Positions 7,978 to 16,715 are shown, counted from the stretch's first letter. The stretch is DNA of 64,000 nucleotides from Acidisoma cellulosilyticum (GCF_020621385.1 NZ_JAESVA010000012.1:92170-156169), one strand, 5' to 3'. Notes: generated from the sequence alone by a model not told the origin. Translations and numbers: made by a program.

Positions 7978-9672
7978 TCAGGCCGTGACGTCCAGCACCA
8001 TCATGCCGTCATGCCGGCGGCCGTATTCGTCGATGCCCTGCGTCCGGATCGCGTACGTGCCGGGGCTGAGCTGCGCCGGCAGGGTCGCCTGCCAGATATG
8101 GCTGGATTTGCCGGGTTTCACCCAGGGTTTGATGGCAAGCGGGTTGCGGGCATAGACATCCTGCACGAAGGGGTCCAGCCGTTCGACGCGCTGCATGGGC
8201 CGCCAGTCGCCGCCCTCACCAATGCTGTAGCGCAGGGTCGATTTCGGGCCGCCGTCATAGAGATTGACGACGAGGCGGGTGGAACCGGTGGCGGCCGTGC
8301 TGATCGGTCCGCCGAGCAATTGTCCGGGCAAGGTCTCGGCCAGCACCTCCGGCGTCGTGTCATGCGGGCCGTTGTCGAGCATCAGCCGCATCTGGCCCCG
8401 CTGAGGGTCATGCGCCGGTATCAGCCTTGTCTCGTAACTTGCGCCGTCGATGGAGAGGAGATGAAAGCCGTTCGGCGCGCCGTCGGTCGCGAGGGCCACC
8501 GGGATGCCGCGCACGTCGAAAGGACCGCTCCACCAGCTGCCGGAGACCGCCGTCATGACGTGATGATGATGGCCGGTCGTGCCGTCCGTCTCACCAGCGG
8601 TCGTCAGGTAATGATGCTCATTGGTATGGGTATGGCCGCTGAAGCTGACGGCGGCGGGGCGGTCGCGGATGACGTCCAGAAAATCCTTCCAGTCGGTATC
8701 GGCGAAATTCGCGGTGTCGCCAGCCAGCGTCCGCAGCGGAATATGCATGCAGAAGACGACAAGCTGCTCGGCCGGCACATGGGCCAAGACGTTGCGGATG
8801 AAACCGAGCTGATCCCGGCCGAAATAGCCCTGATATTTGTGGCCGCCGAGGTAATCGACATTGTCGAGCATGAAAAAGGTCGTGCCGCCGTATTGGAAGG
8901 CGTAGTAGCGCGCGCCGAAAATCCCCTTGAAGGTCTCGCGCGAGAAGCGGTTGTCTGGTGCTTCGTAGTTCATGTCGTGGTTGCCGGGGCAATTGTACCA
9001 GGGCAGGCCGAGGGTGCCGACGATCCGATTGCTGCGCTCATAGGCCGAGAGATCGTCGAACATGAGATCGCCGGTGGTGATGCCGAAGGCCGCCGGAATG
9101 CCGGTGACCTGTGCCACCACGTCATCCCGGACATAGCCGAGTTCAGCGAGGCTTTCCGGCTGCGGGTCGGTGAACAGGATAGCATTGAAGCGCGTGGGCT
9201 CCGTCTGCCGGCGCAGCGGAAAATCGATGCTGGCCGGCAGCGGGCCGGTGGGGGCGATGCCGGGATAGCGCAGGCCGAGTGCGGCCGGCGTGCCCTGCGG
9301 TTGATGGATCGTGCTGAAGCGCGGCAATTGCGTCGCGGGATCGACGGGCGTCATCCAGCCGGTCGGCTTGATGACGAAGACCGAATCGCCCGCCTGCACG
9401 GGCAGGCTCCAGCCGCCTTGGGCGTCCGTCAGCACAACGTCGCGACCGTTGGAGACCATGACATCGGGAATGCCCTGCGCGTCCGCGGTGCGATGACCGG
9501 AGCCGTCCTTGTCCTCGAAAACTATGCCTTGCGCCGTCTCGGCGGCGGGATGATCCGCAGGTTTGGTGCCGGTTGCCGCTGGCAGGCTGTCGGCCTGCGC
9601 GACCTGACCGACCACGGAGGCTGCCATGCCGGCCAGCGCCAGGCGGCGGGGCAAAGGGGTGGTCCAATCCAT
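7978..9672 (-). CDS. Exported calcineurin-like metallophosphoesterase
   Basis: This is a 564-residue protein. A twin Arg at residues 9-10 before a hydrophobic stretch (RRLALAGMAAS) suggests Tat-type or general export. An N-terminal beta domain (about 45-150) is followed by the metallophosphoesterase core: FTDPQ, GDLMFDD, CPGNHD, CMHIPL and FSGHTHTNEH, the five metal-ligand motifs in order. The first motif has DPQ where DxH is usual, so one metal ligand is changed. A C-terminal domain of about 150 residues matches the calcineurin-like phosphoesterase C-terminal family. It probably hydrolyses a phosphomonoester or diester in the periplasm. AAGGAG lies eight bases before ATG 9672. Confidence 0.85.
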   Translation of the reverse strand: MDWTTPLPRRLALAGMAASVVGQVAQADSLPAATGTKPADHPAAETAQGIVFEDKDGSGHRTADAQGIPDVMVSNGRDVVLTDAQGGWSLPVQAGDSVFVIKPTGWMTPVDPATQLPRFSTIHQPQGTPAALGLRYPGIAPTGPLPASIDFPLRRQTEPTRFNAILFTDPQPESLAELGYVRDDVVAQVTGIPAAFGITTGDLMFDDLSAYERSNRIVGTLGLPWYNCPGNHDMNYEAPDNRFSRETFKGIFGARYYAFQYGGTTFFMLDNVDYLGGHKYQGYFGRDQLGFIRNVLAHVPAEQLVVFCMHIPLRTLAGDTANFADTDWKDFLDVIRDRPAAVSFSGHTHTNEHHYLTTAGETDGTTGHHHHVMTAVSGSWWSGPFDVRGIPVALATDGAPNGFHLLSIDGASYETRLIPAHDPQRGQMRLMLDNGPHDTTPEVLAETLPGQLLGGPISTAATGSTRLVVNLYDGGPKSTLRYSIGEGGDWRPMQRVERLDPFVQDVYARNPLAIKPWVKPGKSSHIWQATLPAQLSPGTYAIRTQGIDEYGRRHDGMMVLDVTA

Positions 9673-9762
9673 CGGCGCTCTCCTTGGGCTATCGGGCCGA
9701 AAGGCTAGCCAATGCGGGGCGCGCGCTTTGTGAAGCTCTGATGGCGTTCGGCCAGGCGGCCG

Positions 9763-10734
9763 TCAGGCTGCGGCGAACCGGTCCAGTCCGGCGAGCAGGG
9801 CGGCCCGCGTGCCCGGCTCCAACGCCGAATGCCCGGCATCCGGTATCACGGTCAGTCGCGCCGCCGGCCAATGGGAGGCGAGTTCGAAGGCGCTGACCGG
9901 CGGGCAGACCATGTCGTAACGGCCTTGCACGATCTCGGCCGGAATATGCCGGATGCGGTCCATATGGCCGAGCAGCCCTTCCGGCGGCAGGAAAAGGCGA
10001 TGGGCGAAGTAATGCGCTTCGATCCGCGCGAGGCCGAGGGCCGCGCGGTCACGCGAGAAGGTGGAGACCATGTCGGGATGCGGCAGCAGCGTGCTGCAGG
10101 AGCCTTCGTAGACGGACCAGGCGCGGGCCGCCGGGCCATGGATGCGCGGGTCCGGGTCATCCAGCCGGCGGCGATAGGCGTTCAGGATATCGCCGCGCTC
10201 GGCCTCCGGCAGGAAACCCACGAACTGGGCATGCGCGTCAGGGAAGACGCCGCGGATGCCGTGCAGGAACCAGTCCACCTCGCTGTCGCGGCCGAGAAAA
10301 ATGCCGCGCAGCACGCAGCCGATGACACGATCGGGATGGGCTTGCGCATAGGCCAAGGCGAGGGTCGACCCCCAGGAGCCGCCGAACAGCAGCCAGCGCT
10401 CGATACCCAGATGCTGGCGCAGCGCCTCGATATCCGCGATCAGATGCGGTGTGGAATTCTCCTCCAGCCGGCCCAGCGGGCGGGAGCGGCCGGCGCCGCG
10501 CTGGTCGAACAGTACCGCACGCCAGATGCGCGGATCGAAGAAGCGGCGATGGACGGAGCCGGCACCGGCACCCGGGCCGCCGTGCAGAAAGAGCGCCGGC
10601 TGGCCGGTGGGATTGCCCGCCTGTTCCCAATAGACCGAATGCCCGTCACCGACGGACAGATAGCCTGAGCCATAGGGCGCGATCTCGGGGAAGAGTTCGC
10701 GCCGCGACCCTGACGTGTCTCGGGAAAAGGCCAT
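9763..10734 (-). CDS. pip: Proline iminopeptidase
   Basis: This 323-residue alpha/beta hydrolase has HGGPGAG (oxyanion region, about residue 51), the nucleophile elbow GGSWGS (about residue 118), the RPLGRLEENST cap-region signature after the DQRGAGRS motif, and the catalytic Asp and His in GRYDMVCP and DAGHSALE. These match prolyl iminopeptidases (peptidase family S33), which release N-terminal proline from peptides in the cytoplasm. Length is normal. It starts 14 bp after the stop of the DegT-type aminotransferase on the same strand, so the two are probably co-transcribed. No functional link is evident. Confidence 0.92.
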   Translation of the reverse strand: MAFSRDTSGSRRELFPEIAPYGSGYLSVGDGHSVYWEQAGNPTGQPALFLHGGPGAGAGSVHRRFFDPRIWRAVLFDQRGAGRSRPLGRLEENSTPHLIADIEALRQHLGIERWLLFGGSWGSTLALAYAQAHPDRVIGCVLRGIFLGRDSEVDWFLHGIRGVFPDAHAQFVGFLPEAERGDILNAYRRRLDDPDPRIHGPAARAWSVYEGSCSTLLPHPDMVSTFSRDRAALGLARIEAHYFAHRLFLPPEGLLGHMDRIRHIPAEIVQGRYDMVCPPVSAFELASHWPAARLTVIPDAGHSALEPGTRAALLAGLDRFAAA

Positions 10735-10748
10735 GTGGCGGCGGACCC

Positions 10749-11939
10749 CTAGGCCGTCATCGCCTGGGCGAGCGCCCGGGTCACGGTGTTGCAGACATGG
10801 TCCAGCTGGGCTTCGGTGAGGTCAGGATGGATCGGCAGGGCCATGATGCGGGTCGCGACGTCTTCCGCCACCGGCAGCGCGCCCCCTTCATGATGCGCGG
10901 CATAGGCCGGCTGGTGGTGCAAGGGCTTCGGGTAATAGACCGCCGTCGCCACGCCCTCGGCCTTGCAGGCCTCCTGCACCGCGGCGCGCACATCGCTATT
11001 CGGCAGGACCACGGCATAGACCGCCCAGGCGGCCGTGCTGTCCGCCACGCGCGCCGGTGTCGTCAGCAGATTGCCGAGGCGCTGGTCATAGAATTTCGCC
11101 ACACGCTCCCGCGCGACCAGTTCTTCGTCAAAGACGGAAAGCTTGGCGAGCAATACGGCGGCCTGCAGCGTATCCAGACGGCCGTTGATGCCGATGCGTT
11201 GCACGTCATAGCGCAGCTTGCCCTCGCCATGGGTCCGCAGGCTGCGATAGAGCGCAGCGCGTTCGGCCGATTCCGTGAACAAGGCCCCGCCGTCGCCATA
11301 GCCGCCGAGGGGTTTGGACGGGAAGAAGCTGATCGCCGTGCAATCCGCCTGGGTGCCGAGCGGCTGTCCGTGCAGCTTGGCGCCGAAAGCCTGGGCGCAA
11401 TCGTCGATCGTCACCAGATCATGCCGCTTCGCGATCTCGACCAGGGCATCCCAATCGGCCGGCTGGCCGAACAGGTCGACGCCGACGATGGCGCGGGGGC
11501 GAAGCTTCCCCCCCTGGCGCACGGCGTCGATGCGACGTTCAAGGTCAGCCGGGTCCATCTGGTAGGTGCGCGGGTCGATATCGACGAAAACCGGGGTGGC
11601 GCGGAGGAGAAGCGGGACTTCGGCGGTCGCCGTATAGGTGAAGGCCGGCAGGAAGACCGCGTCGCCGGGGCCGATATCCTCGGCCATCATGGCGATCAGC
11701 AGCGCGTCCGTGCCGGAGCTGACGGAGACGCAATGCGCCGCACCGGCGCGGCGGGCGAGTTCGGCCTCAAGCTCAGCCACTTCCGGCCCGAGCACGAATT
11801 GGCAATGGGCCATCACGGTATCGACGCGCCGGCGCATTTCAGCACCGATGCGGGCCTGCTGGGCCTTGAGATCAAGAAAGGGCACCCGGCCGGCGGCTGA
11901 GGGTGCGGGGACAGGGTCAGGCTTCTGGATCACGCTCAT
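10749..11939 (-). CDS. DegT/DnrJ/EryC1/StrS-family aminotransferase
   Basis: This 396-residue PLP enzyme is of the sugar aminotransferase family. Visible signatures are FLDLKAQQARIG at the N-terminus, SGTDALLIAMMA, PAFTYTATAE, VDLFGQPADWD, DDCAQAFGA, and SFFPSKPLGGYGDGG with the Schiff-base lysine. The C-terminal VAEDVATRIMALPIHP is typical of WbpE/ArnB-like enzymes that aminate nucleotide-linked keto sugars for cell-surface glycans. No other glycan genes lie nearby. The start could be ATG 11939 or GTG 11945. Neither has a strong ribosome site. Exact sugar unknown. Confidence 0.88.
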   Translation of the reverse strand: MSVIQKPDPVPAPSAAGRVPFLDLKAQQARIGAEMRRRVDTVMAHCQFVLGPEVAELEAELARRAGAAHCVSVSSGTDALLIAMMAEDIGPGDAVFLPAFTYTATAEVPLLLRATPVFVDIDPRTYQMDPADLERRIDAVRQGGKLRPRAIVGVDLFGQPADWDALVEIAKRHDLVTIDDCAQAFGAKLHGQPLGTQADCTAISFFPSKPLGGYGDGGALFTESAERAALYRSLRTHGEGKLRYDVQRIGINGRLDTLQAAVLLAKLSVFDEELVARERVAKFYDQRLGNLLTTPARVADSTAAWAVYAVVLPNSDVRAAVQEACKAEGVATAVYYPKPLHHQPAYAAHHEGGALPVAEDVATRIMALPIHPDLTEAQLDHVCNTVTRALAQAMTA

Positions 11940-12045
11940 GCCCACTTTGTACGGGCTTGGCGGCCGTTTAGGAAGGTTCGACCTGCGAAGGGCAGGGTCG
12001 TCAGCCGGGCGTTGTCGCGGCGTGGGCGATGAAATTTTTGGGAGT

Positions 12046-12230
12046 TAGGGTCCGTCGGGTTTTAGGAGATCATTGGTCGTCCCCGTGCTTGTCACGGGGA
12101 TCTACCCGGTTAGGCGCCACATCGGCGTCTGGGCGCCGGAACGGGTAGACCCGCGGCACGAGGCTCGGCCGGACAGGCCGCGGGCGACAGATTTGGGGGG
12201 GCGTTTCCACCTAAACCTGACGGGACCCTA
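12046..12230 (-). mobile_element. TA-flanked miniature inverted-repeat element, copy A
   Basis: The 185-bp element is bounded by TA on both sides (12046-12047 and 12229-12230). Its ends are inverted: TAGGGTCCGTCGGGTTTTAG on the left, and TAGGGTCCCGTCAGGTTTAG read inward from the right. The inside contains two palindromic arms (GTCCCCGTG...CACGGGGATCTACCC and GGGTAGACCCGCGG...CCGCGGGCGAC) and no gene. Read backwards it aligns with copy B at 29253: GTTTAGGTGGAAACGCC and AAATCTGTCG occur at the same distances from the end. The TA flank and lack of coding capacity suggest a MITE mobilised by an IS630/Tc1-mariner-type transposase. Confidence 0.75.
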
Positions 12231-12365
12231 GGACCGCTCAGCGCGCCAGGCCTCCAATTCCGCGTCGATATCCTCGTCCGTCAGTCCGGTGGCCTGAGCA
12301 TCATGCTTCGCTGCGGCGATCGCCTTAGTTTTCCGGCCAAGCCGAGGCGAGCCCGGCCGTTTCGA
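12228..12365 (-). pseudogene. Startless open frame resembling the C-terminus of a small antitoxin
   Basis: Downstream of the thioesterase stop, another frame on the same strand reads KTKAIAAAKHDAQATGLTDE followed by DIDAELEAWRAERS and a TAG. The frame is closed by a stop at 12366-12368 and contains no ATG, GTG or TTG, so it cannot be translated alone as it stands. The LTDEDIDAEL...WRAER ending looks like the tail of small antitoxins. Its TAG stop is made partly by the end of element A. It is either a gene remnant or a chance frame. The upstream part overlaps the thioesterase gene. Confidence 0.3.
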
Positions 12366-12780
12366 TCAGCCGCTGGCGGAGGTCGTCCGGGATCGGGGTC
12401 GACAGGCCCGTCGCGGTTTCGACCATCACGATGACCTCCCGCCCCATGGCGACGCAGCGGTCGCCATGGAATATGCCCTGAATGATGGTAGCGGAGCTGC
12501 GGCCGAGCTTCACCACGGCCGAGCCGAGGTCGAGCGTCGCGGGCCAATGCACTTCCGCACGGTAGTCGATCTCGACGCGGGCAAGAACCGTATGCATCCC
12601 GTTATGCAAGCCGATCGGCAGGCCGCAGGTCTGGGCGAGCGTCGTGCGGCCAGTCTCCAGATAGGCGAAATAGGCGACGTTGTTGACATGTCCCTGCGCG
12701 TCCGTGTCGGAATAGCGGACGCGTTCCTGAGCCCAGACGCGGTAGGTTTCACGCAGCGTCGGGTCGTATTCGGGGTCCAT
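12325..12780 (-). CDS. Acyl-CoA thioesterase, hotdog fold (4HBT family)
   Basis: This is a 151-residue protein. ERVRYSDTDAQGHVNNVAYF is the active-site helix region of 4-hydroxybenzoyl-CoA thioesterase/YbgC-like enzymes, with the catalytic Asp in SDTDAQGH. The rest (ARVEIDYRAEVHWPATL..., MGREVIVMVE) gives the hotdog strands. It should hydrolyse an acyl-CoA thioester in the cytoplasm. ATG 12780 begins one base after the ftsY stop, so it is translationally close-coupled. An ATG at 12798 inside the ftsY end would add six residues. Neither start has a clear ribosome site. The gene is last in the dapF-mtaB-ftsY unit. Confidence 0.82.
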   Translation of the reverse strand: MDPEYDPTLRETYRVWAQERVRYSDTDAQGHVNNVAYFAYLETGRTTLAQTCGLPIGLHNGMHTVLARVEIDYRAEVHWPATLDLGSAVVKLGRSSATIIQGIFHGDRCVAMGREVIVMVETATGLSTPIPDDLRQRLIETAGLASAWPEN

Positions 12781-12781
12781 A

Positions 12782-13717
12782 TCAGGCGGCCGGGTCATTG
12801 GCACCGACAAGACCGGCGGCGAATTCGGCGGCGACGAAGGGACGCAGGTCACCGACCTTCTCGCCCACGCCGACCGCATGAACCGGCATGCCGAATTCCT
12901 CGGCGAGTGCGACGACGATGCCGCCGCGCGCCGAGCCGTCCAGCTTGGTCACGATCAAGCCATCGACTTTGACGAGATCGCGAAAGACCTGGACCTGGTT
13001 GATGGCGTTCTGCCCGGTCGTGGCGTCCAGCGTCAGCACCGTCGCATGCGGGGCCGTCGGGTCCAGCTTGCGGATGACGCGGATGATCTTCGCCAACTCA
13101 TCCATCAGCGCCGTCTTGTTATGCAGGCGCCCGGCGGTATCGACCAGAAGAACGTCGATCCCTTCGCGTTTCGCGCGTTCCAGCGCGCCATAGGCGAGGC
13201 CGGCGGCGTCACCGTCCTGCTTGCCGGAGACGACCGGCGCGCCCGTGCGGTCGCCCCAGATCTGCAATTGCTCGACCGCCGCCGCGCGGAAGGTGTCGCC
13301 CGCCACCAGCATCGGGCGCAGCCCCTGGTCGCGGTAGAATTGCGACAGCTTGCCGATGGTCGTGGTCTTGCCGGTGCCGTTGACGCCGACCATCAGCACG
13401 ACATGCGGGGCATGGGCCGGGTCGATTACCAGCGGCTGCGCGACAGGCGCGAGGATCTTGGTGATCTCCTCCGCCAGCGTCGATTTGATTTCCTCGTCCG
13501 TCACTTCCTTGCCGAAGCGGGTGCGGCGGAAGCTGGCGATGACTTTCGCGGCCGCGCGCGGGCCGAGATCGGCCGCGATCAGCAGCTCCTCCAATTCCTC
13601 CAGCGCTTCGTCATCCAGCTTGCGCTTGGTGAAGACAGCGGTGATGCTGGTGGACAGCTTTTGGGTGGAGCGTGACAGCCCCTCCTTCAGCCGGGAGAAA
13701 AATCCGGAAAGCGCCAT
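12782..13717 (-). CDS. ftsY: Signal recognition particle receptor FtsY
   Basis: This 311-residue protein is the SRP receptor GTPase that docks ribosome-SRP complexes at the inner membrane. The N domain (about residues 1-95) is followed by the NG GTPase with the P-loop GVNGTGKTTT (about residue 115), AGDTFRAAAVEQL (the SRP-GTPase insertion), DTAGRL, and TKLDGSARGG. The long acidic A domain of the E. coli protein is missing, as is common in alphaproteobacteria. A short amphipathic N-terminus (MALSGFFSRLKEGLSRS) probably provides membrane contact. It lies between mtaB and a thioesterase on the same strand. Confidence 0.97.
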   Translation of the reverse strand: MALSGFFSRLKEGLSRSTQKLSTSITAVFTKRKLDDEALEELEELLIAADLGPRAAAKVIASFRRTRFGKEVTDEEIKSTLAEEITKILAPVAQPLVIDPAHAPHVVLMVGVNGTGKTTTIGKLSQFYRDQGLRPMLVAGDTFRAAAVEQLQIWGDRTGAPVVSGKQDGDAAGLAYGALERAKREGIDVLLVDTAGRLHNKTALMDELAKIIRVIRKLDPTAPHATVLTLDATTGQNAINQVQVFRDLVKVDGLIVTKLDGSARGGIVVALAEEFGMPVHAVGVGEKVGDLRPFVAAEFAAGLVGANDPAA

Positions 13718-13750
13718 GTCAGATGCTCATAGACTGAGAGAGGTGACCGC

Positions 13751-14980
13751 TCACGCGGCCAGAAGCCCGTCGGCGTCGCAGCCTGTCACGGTCGCGGTCA
13801 CGATCTGGCCGGGCACCGCTGCCACGGTCAGGCGCACAGGCCGGAAATGCTCGGAATGGCCGCGCGTCTCGGTCTCGGCCAGCACCCGCACGGTTTGCCC
13901 CAGATGCAGGGCGTCGAAGCGCGCTTCGGCGGCCGAGCCTGCCGCACGCAGCCGCGCCGCACGTTCCTTCCGCACCGCCTTGGGCACGGAGGGCATGCGC
14001 GCGGCCGGCGTGCCGCTGCGCTCGGAATAGGGAAACACATGCAGCATGGTGAGGTCGGCTTCCGCGACCAGCGCCAGGGTCTCGGCAAAGCTTTCCTCGG
14101 TCTCGGTCGGGAAGCCGGCGATGAGATCGGCGCCGAAGGCGATGCCCGGCCGCAGTTTCCGCGCGCGTTCCGTCACCGCGAGGACGTCGGCACGGAGATG
14201 GCGGCGCTTCATGCGCTTGAGGATAAGGTCCGACCCCGCCTGGATGGACAGATGCAGATGCGGCAGCAGGCGCGGCTCATCCGCGATCAGCTTCCACAGA
14301 TCCTCGTCGATCTCGCAGGGGTCGAGGGAGGACAGGCGCAGGCGCGGCAATTCCGGCAGCAAAGCCAGCAGCCGGCGCACCATCTGGCCGAGCGGCGGCT
14401 GGCCCGGCAGGTCATGCCCATAGCTGGTGATATCGACGCCGGTCAGGACGATTTCCTGATAGCCCGAGCCGATCAGGCTGCGGCACTGGTCCAGGATCGC
14501 GCCCAAGGGCACGCTGCGGCTGGGGCCACGGCCGAAGGGGATGATGCAGAAGGTGCAGCGATGGTCGCAGCCCTGCTGGACCTGCACGAAGGCGCGGGCC
14601 CGGCCCGCGAATTCCGTCACCAGATGGGCGGCGGTTTCCTTGGCTGTCATGATGTCCGAAACGGCGGAGGGCGAGTCGGGCTGCCAGTGGGCCGCGTCCA
14701 GCTTCTCGGCATTGCCCAGCACGCGGGAAACGCCGGGGAGTGTCCCCCAGGCCTCGGGCGCGATTTGCGCGGCGCAGCCGGTGACGACGATCTTCGCCTC
14801 GGGCCGTTCCCGCGCCAGACGGCGGATGGCCTGGCGCGCCTGACGCTCGGCTTCCGCCGTGACTGCGCAGGTATTGACGATGATGGTATCCGCGAGCCCG
14901 GCGTCACGCGCGTGGCCGCGCATGACCTCACCCTCATAAGTGTTCAGCCGGCAGCCGAAGCTCAGCACATCAACGGTCAT
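13751..14980 (-). CDS. mtaB: tRNA-t6A37 methylthiotransferase MtaB
   Basis: This 409-residue radical-SAM enzyme adds a methylthio group to t6A at position 37 of tRNAs reading ANN codons. The N-terminal UPF0004 domain carries cluster Cys residues in SFGCRLN, NTCAVT and VTGCAAQ. The radical-SAM CxxxCxxC is in QGCDHRCTFCIIPFGRGPSRS at about residue 145, and a short TRAM-like domain ends the protein. GCRLN and NTCAVT favour MtaB over MiaB/RimO. Its ATG overlaps the dapF stop (ATGA, 14977-14980), so the genes are translationally coupled. The dapF-mtaB-ftsY order is widespread in alphaproteobacteria. Confidence 0.95.
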   Translation of the reverse strand: MTVDVLSFGCRLNTYEGEVMRGHARDAGLADTIIVNTCAVTAEAERQARQAIRRLARERPEAKIVVTGCAAQIAPEAWGTLPGVSRVLGNAEKLDAAHWQPDSPSAVSDIMTAKETAAHLVTEFAGRARAFVQVQQGCDHRCTFCIIPFGRGPSRSVPLGAILDQCRSLIGSGYQEIVLTGVDITSYGHDLPGQPPLGQMVRRLLALLPELPRLRLSSLDPCEIDEDLWKLIADEPRLLPHLHLSIQAGSDLILKRMKRRHLRADVLAVTERARKLRPGIAFGADLIAGFPTETEESFAETLALVAEADLTMLHVFPYSERSGTPAARMPSVPKAVRKERAARLRAAGSAAEARFDALHLGQTVRVLAETETRGHSEHFRPVRLTVAAVPGQIVTATVTGCDADGLLAA

Positions 14981-15825
14981 GCCGCGATCTCCGCGCGCTC
15001 GACGGCGGCCAGGGCGATGCTGCCGGTGAAGCTGGTCTCAGCCGGGCCGGTCATCAGCACATGACCGTCGCTGTCGCGCCATTCGATGGTGAGACGCCCG
15101 CCGTCGAGGATCATCTCCGCCCGGCGGCCCGTCAGGCCGCGGCGGACGGCGTTCACCAGCGTGGCGCAGGCGCCGGAACCGCAGGCGAGGGTCAGGCCCG
15201 CGCCGCGTTCCCAGACCCGAAGCCTGATCCGTTCGGGTGAGACAATCTCCGCAAAACCGATATTGGCGCGGTCGGGGAACAGGCCGTCCGTCTCGAAGCG
15301 CGGACCGAGCGTCTCGACAGGCGTGGCAGCGACGCTGCCCACAAAGAAGGTCGCATGCGGATTGCCCATGGAGCAGGCGGCCGGATCCGCGACGCTGCCC
15401 TGAGCCAGCGGCAGATGCAGCGTGTCCATCGCGGAGGCCAGCGGCACCTGCGTCCAGTCCAGGCGCGGCTTGCCGAGATCGACGGTGACGGTGCCATCGG
15501 CATGCAGCACCGAGGGCAGATCGCCCGAAATGGTGCGGATGGTGACACAGTCGCGGCCGAGTTCCGGCCCGATCAGGCTGGCCACGCAGCGCGTGGCATT
15601 GCCGCAGGCCCCGGCCTCGCTGCCGTCAGGGTTATGGATGCGCATGAAGACATCCGCGCCTTGGCCGGCCGGTTCCAGGCTGATGAGCTGGTCGCAGCCG
15701 ATCCCAAGCCGGCGATCCGCCAGATGGCGGATGCGCGCAGGTGTCAGGTCCAGAGCCCGGGTCCGTCCGTCGAGAATGACGAAATCGTTCCCCGCTCCAT
15801 GCATCTTCATGAAAGGGGCAAGCAT
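14977..15825 (-). CDS. dapF: Diaminopimelate epimerase
   Basis: This 282-residue enzyme interconverts LL- and meso-diaminopimelate for lysine and peptidoglycan synthesis. FMKMHGAGNDFVILDGR is the family N-terminus. The two catalytic Cys residues lie in ACGNATRC (about residue 79) and ACGSGACAT (about residue 225). The start is ATG 15825. The open frame extends to 15951 but that segment is not DapF-like. It is the first gene of the leftward operon dapF-mtaB-ftsY-thioesterase. The promoter must lie in the 135 bp shared with the divergent nemR-like gene. Confidence 0.96.
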   Translation of the reverse strand: MLAPFMKMHGAGNDFVILDGRTRALDLTPARIRHLADRRLGIGCDQLISLEPAGQGADVFMRIHNPDGSEAGACGNATRCVASLIGPELGRDCVTIRTISGDLPSVLHADGTVTVDLGKPRLDWTQVPLASAMDTLHLPLAQGSVADPAACSMGNPHATFFVGSVAATPVETLGPRFETDGLFPDRANIGFAEIVSPERIRLRVWERGAGLTLACGSGACATLVNAVRRGLTGRRAEMILDGGRLTIEWRDSDGHVLMTGPAETSFTGSIALAAVERAEIAA

Positions 15826-15962
15826 GCTCGGCTTATAGGTGCCGCAGGCCAGCATCGGAAGAGCAATTGCCGGAGGCTCTGGGTTGCCTGTGATGGAGGA
15901 ATGGATGCGCCGCCGCCGCACGCGCCTCGGCGAAAAAAATCCTGGAACCATCGATTTGCCTC

Positions 15963-15977
15963 TAGACGACCGGTCTA
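15963..15977. promoter_or_regulatory. NemR-type operator, copy 1
   Basis: The 15-bp inverted repeat TAGAC-GACCG-GTCTA lies 21 bp upstream of the nemR-like start. An identical 17-base stretch (TAGACGACCGGTCTAAT) recurs at 16659. The position suits autorepression. The form agrees with the palindromic TAGAC...GTCTA operators of NemR/AcuR-type TetR proteins. Confidence 0.85.
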
Positions 15978-15998
15978 ATCAACGCTATCCAGAATGCC

Positions 15999-16604
15999 AT
16001 GAGCAGTTCAGTCGCACATGAAACTTCCGATGTTCGCGAGAGCATTCTGGAGATTGGCCAGCGGATCATGGCGGGGAAGGGGTTTTCCGCCGTCGGTCTG
16101 AACGAGATTTTGGTATCCGCTGGTGTGCCGAAGGGGTCCTTTTATCATTACTTCGCCTCGAAGGATGCTTTCGGAGAAGCTTTGCTTGAACGTTACTTCG
16201 AGGACTATCTGGCTGATCTTGATGAGACGCTGCGTCAGCCTGGCCTGACCATGGCCCAGCGTCTGATGAATTACTGGACGCAATGGCAGGAAACCCAATC
16301 CTTCTATGATTGTCAGGGCAAATGCCTTGCCGTGAAGCTGGGTGCGGAAGTCGCGGACCTGTCGGAAGCGATGCGCCTTGTTCTGAAACGCGGAACCAGC
16401 GGGATCACCAACCGGCTGGCGCAAGCCATCAGAACGGGCTTGGCGGAAGGATCGCTGTCGTTCACCGGCGATCCCGATGATGTCGCGCAAAGCCTGTATC
16501 AGCTTTGGCTGGGGGCCAGCCTGATGGTGAAGATTACGCGAACGATGCAACCCTTCGACAAGGCCATGGCGACCACACGTCAAGTGCTTAACCTTCCCAT
16601 CTAG
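15999..16604 (+). CDS. nemR: NemR-like TetR-family electrophile-sensing repressor
   Basis: This 201-residue protein has an N-terminal TetR HTH (ESILEIGQRIMAGKGFSAVGL..., SAGVPKGSFYHYFASKDAF) and a ligand domain closely following E. coli NemR. The segment KCLAVKLGAEVADLSEAM aligns with the NemR region around Cys106, so Cys109 here is the likely redox or electrophile sensor. Cys105 is close by. NemR releases DNA on meeting quinones, methylglyoxal or hypochlorite. The operator at 15963 and the matching one before the next gene indicate autoregulation plus control of the 16716-19707 genes. ATG 15999 has only a weak ribosome site. Confidence 0.85.
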   Translation: MSSSVAHETSDVRESILEIGQRIMAGKGFSAVGLNEILVSAGVPKGSFYHYFASKDAFGEALLERYFEDYLADLDETLRQPGLTMAQRLMNYWTQWQETQSFYDCQGKCLAVKLGAEVADLSEAMRLVLKRGTSGITNRLAQAIRTGLAEGSLSFTGDPDDVAQSLYQLWLGASLMVKITRTMQPFDKAMATTRQVLNLPI

Positions 16605-16658
16605 TCAGGGGAGGGTGCTGCAATTCCTTGGCCTAACGTGTTTTCGACTTATAAATTA

Positions 16659-16673
16659 TAGACGACCGGTCTA
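16659..16673. promoter_or_regulatory. NemR-type operator, copy 2
   Basis: A second exact copy of TAGAC-GACCG-GTCTA lies 42 bp before the DJ-1/PfpI gene, preceded by AT-rich ATAAATTA that could belong to a promoter -10 region. It links the downstream three-gene operon to the NemR-like repressor. Confidence 0.85.
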
Positions 16674-16715
16674 ATTCACAACGCGCCCATCCATGGGCAA
16701 TATAGGAAAAAGACG

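Noticed and set aside
7447..9708. 753-codon plus-strand frame
   Set aside because: It is antisense to the aldolase and metallophosphoesterase genes, whose motifs are unambiguous. The product has no recognisable domains.
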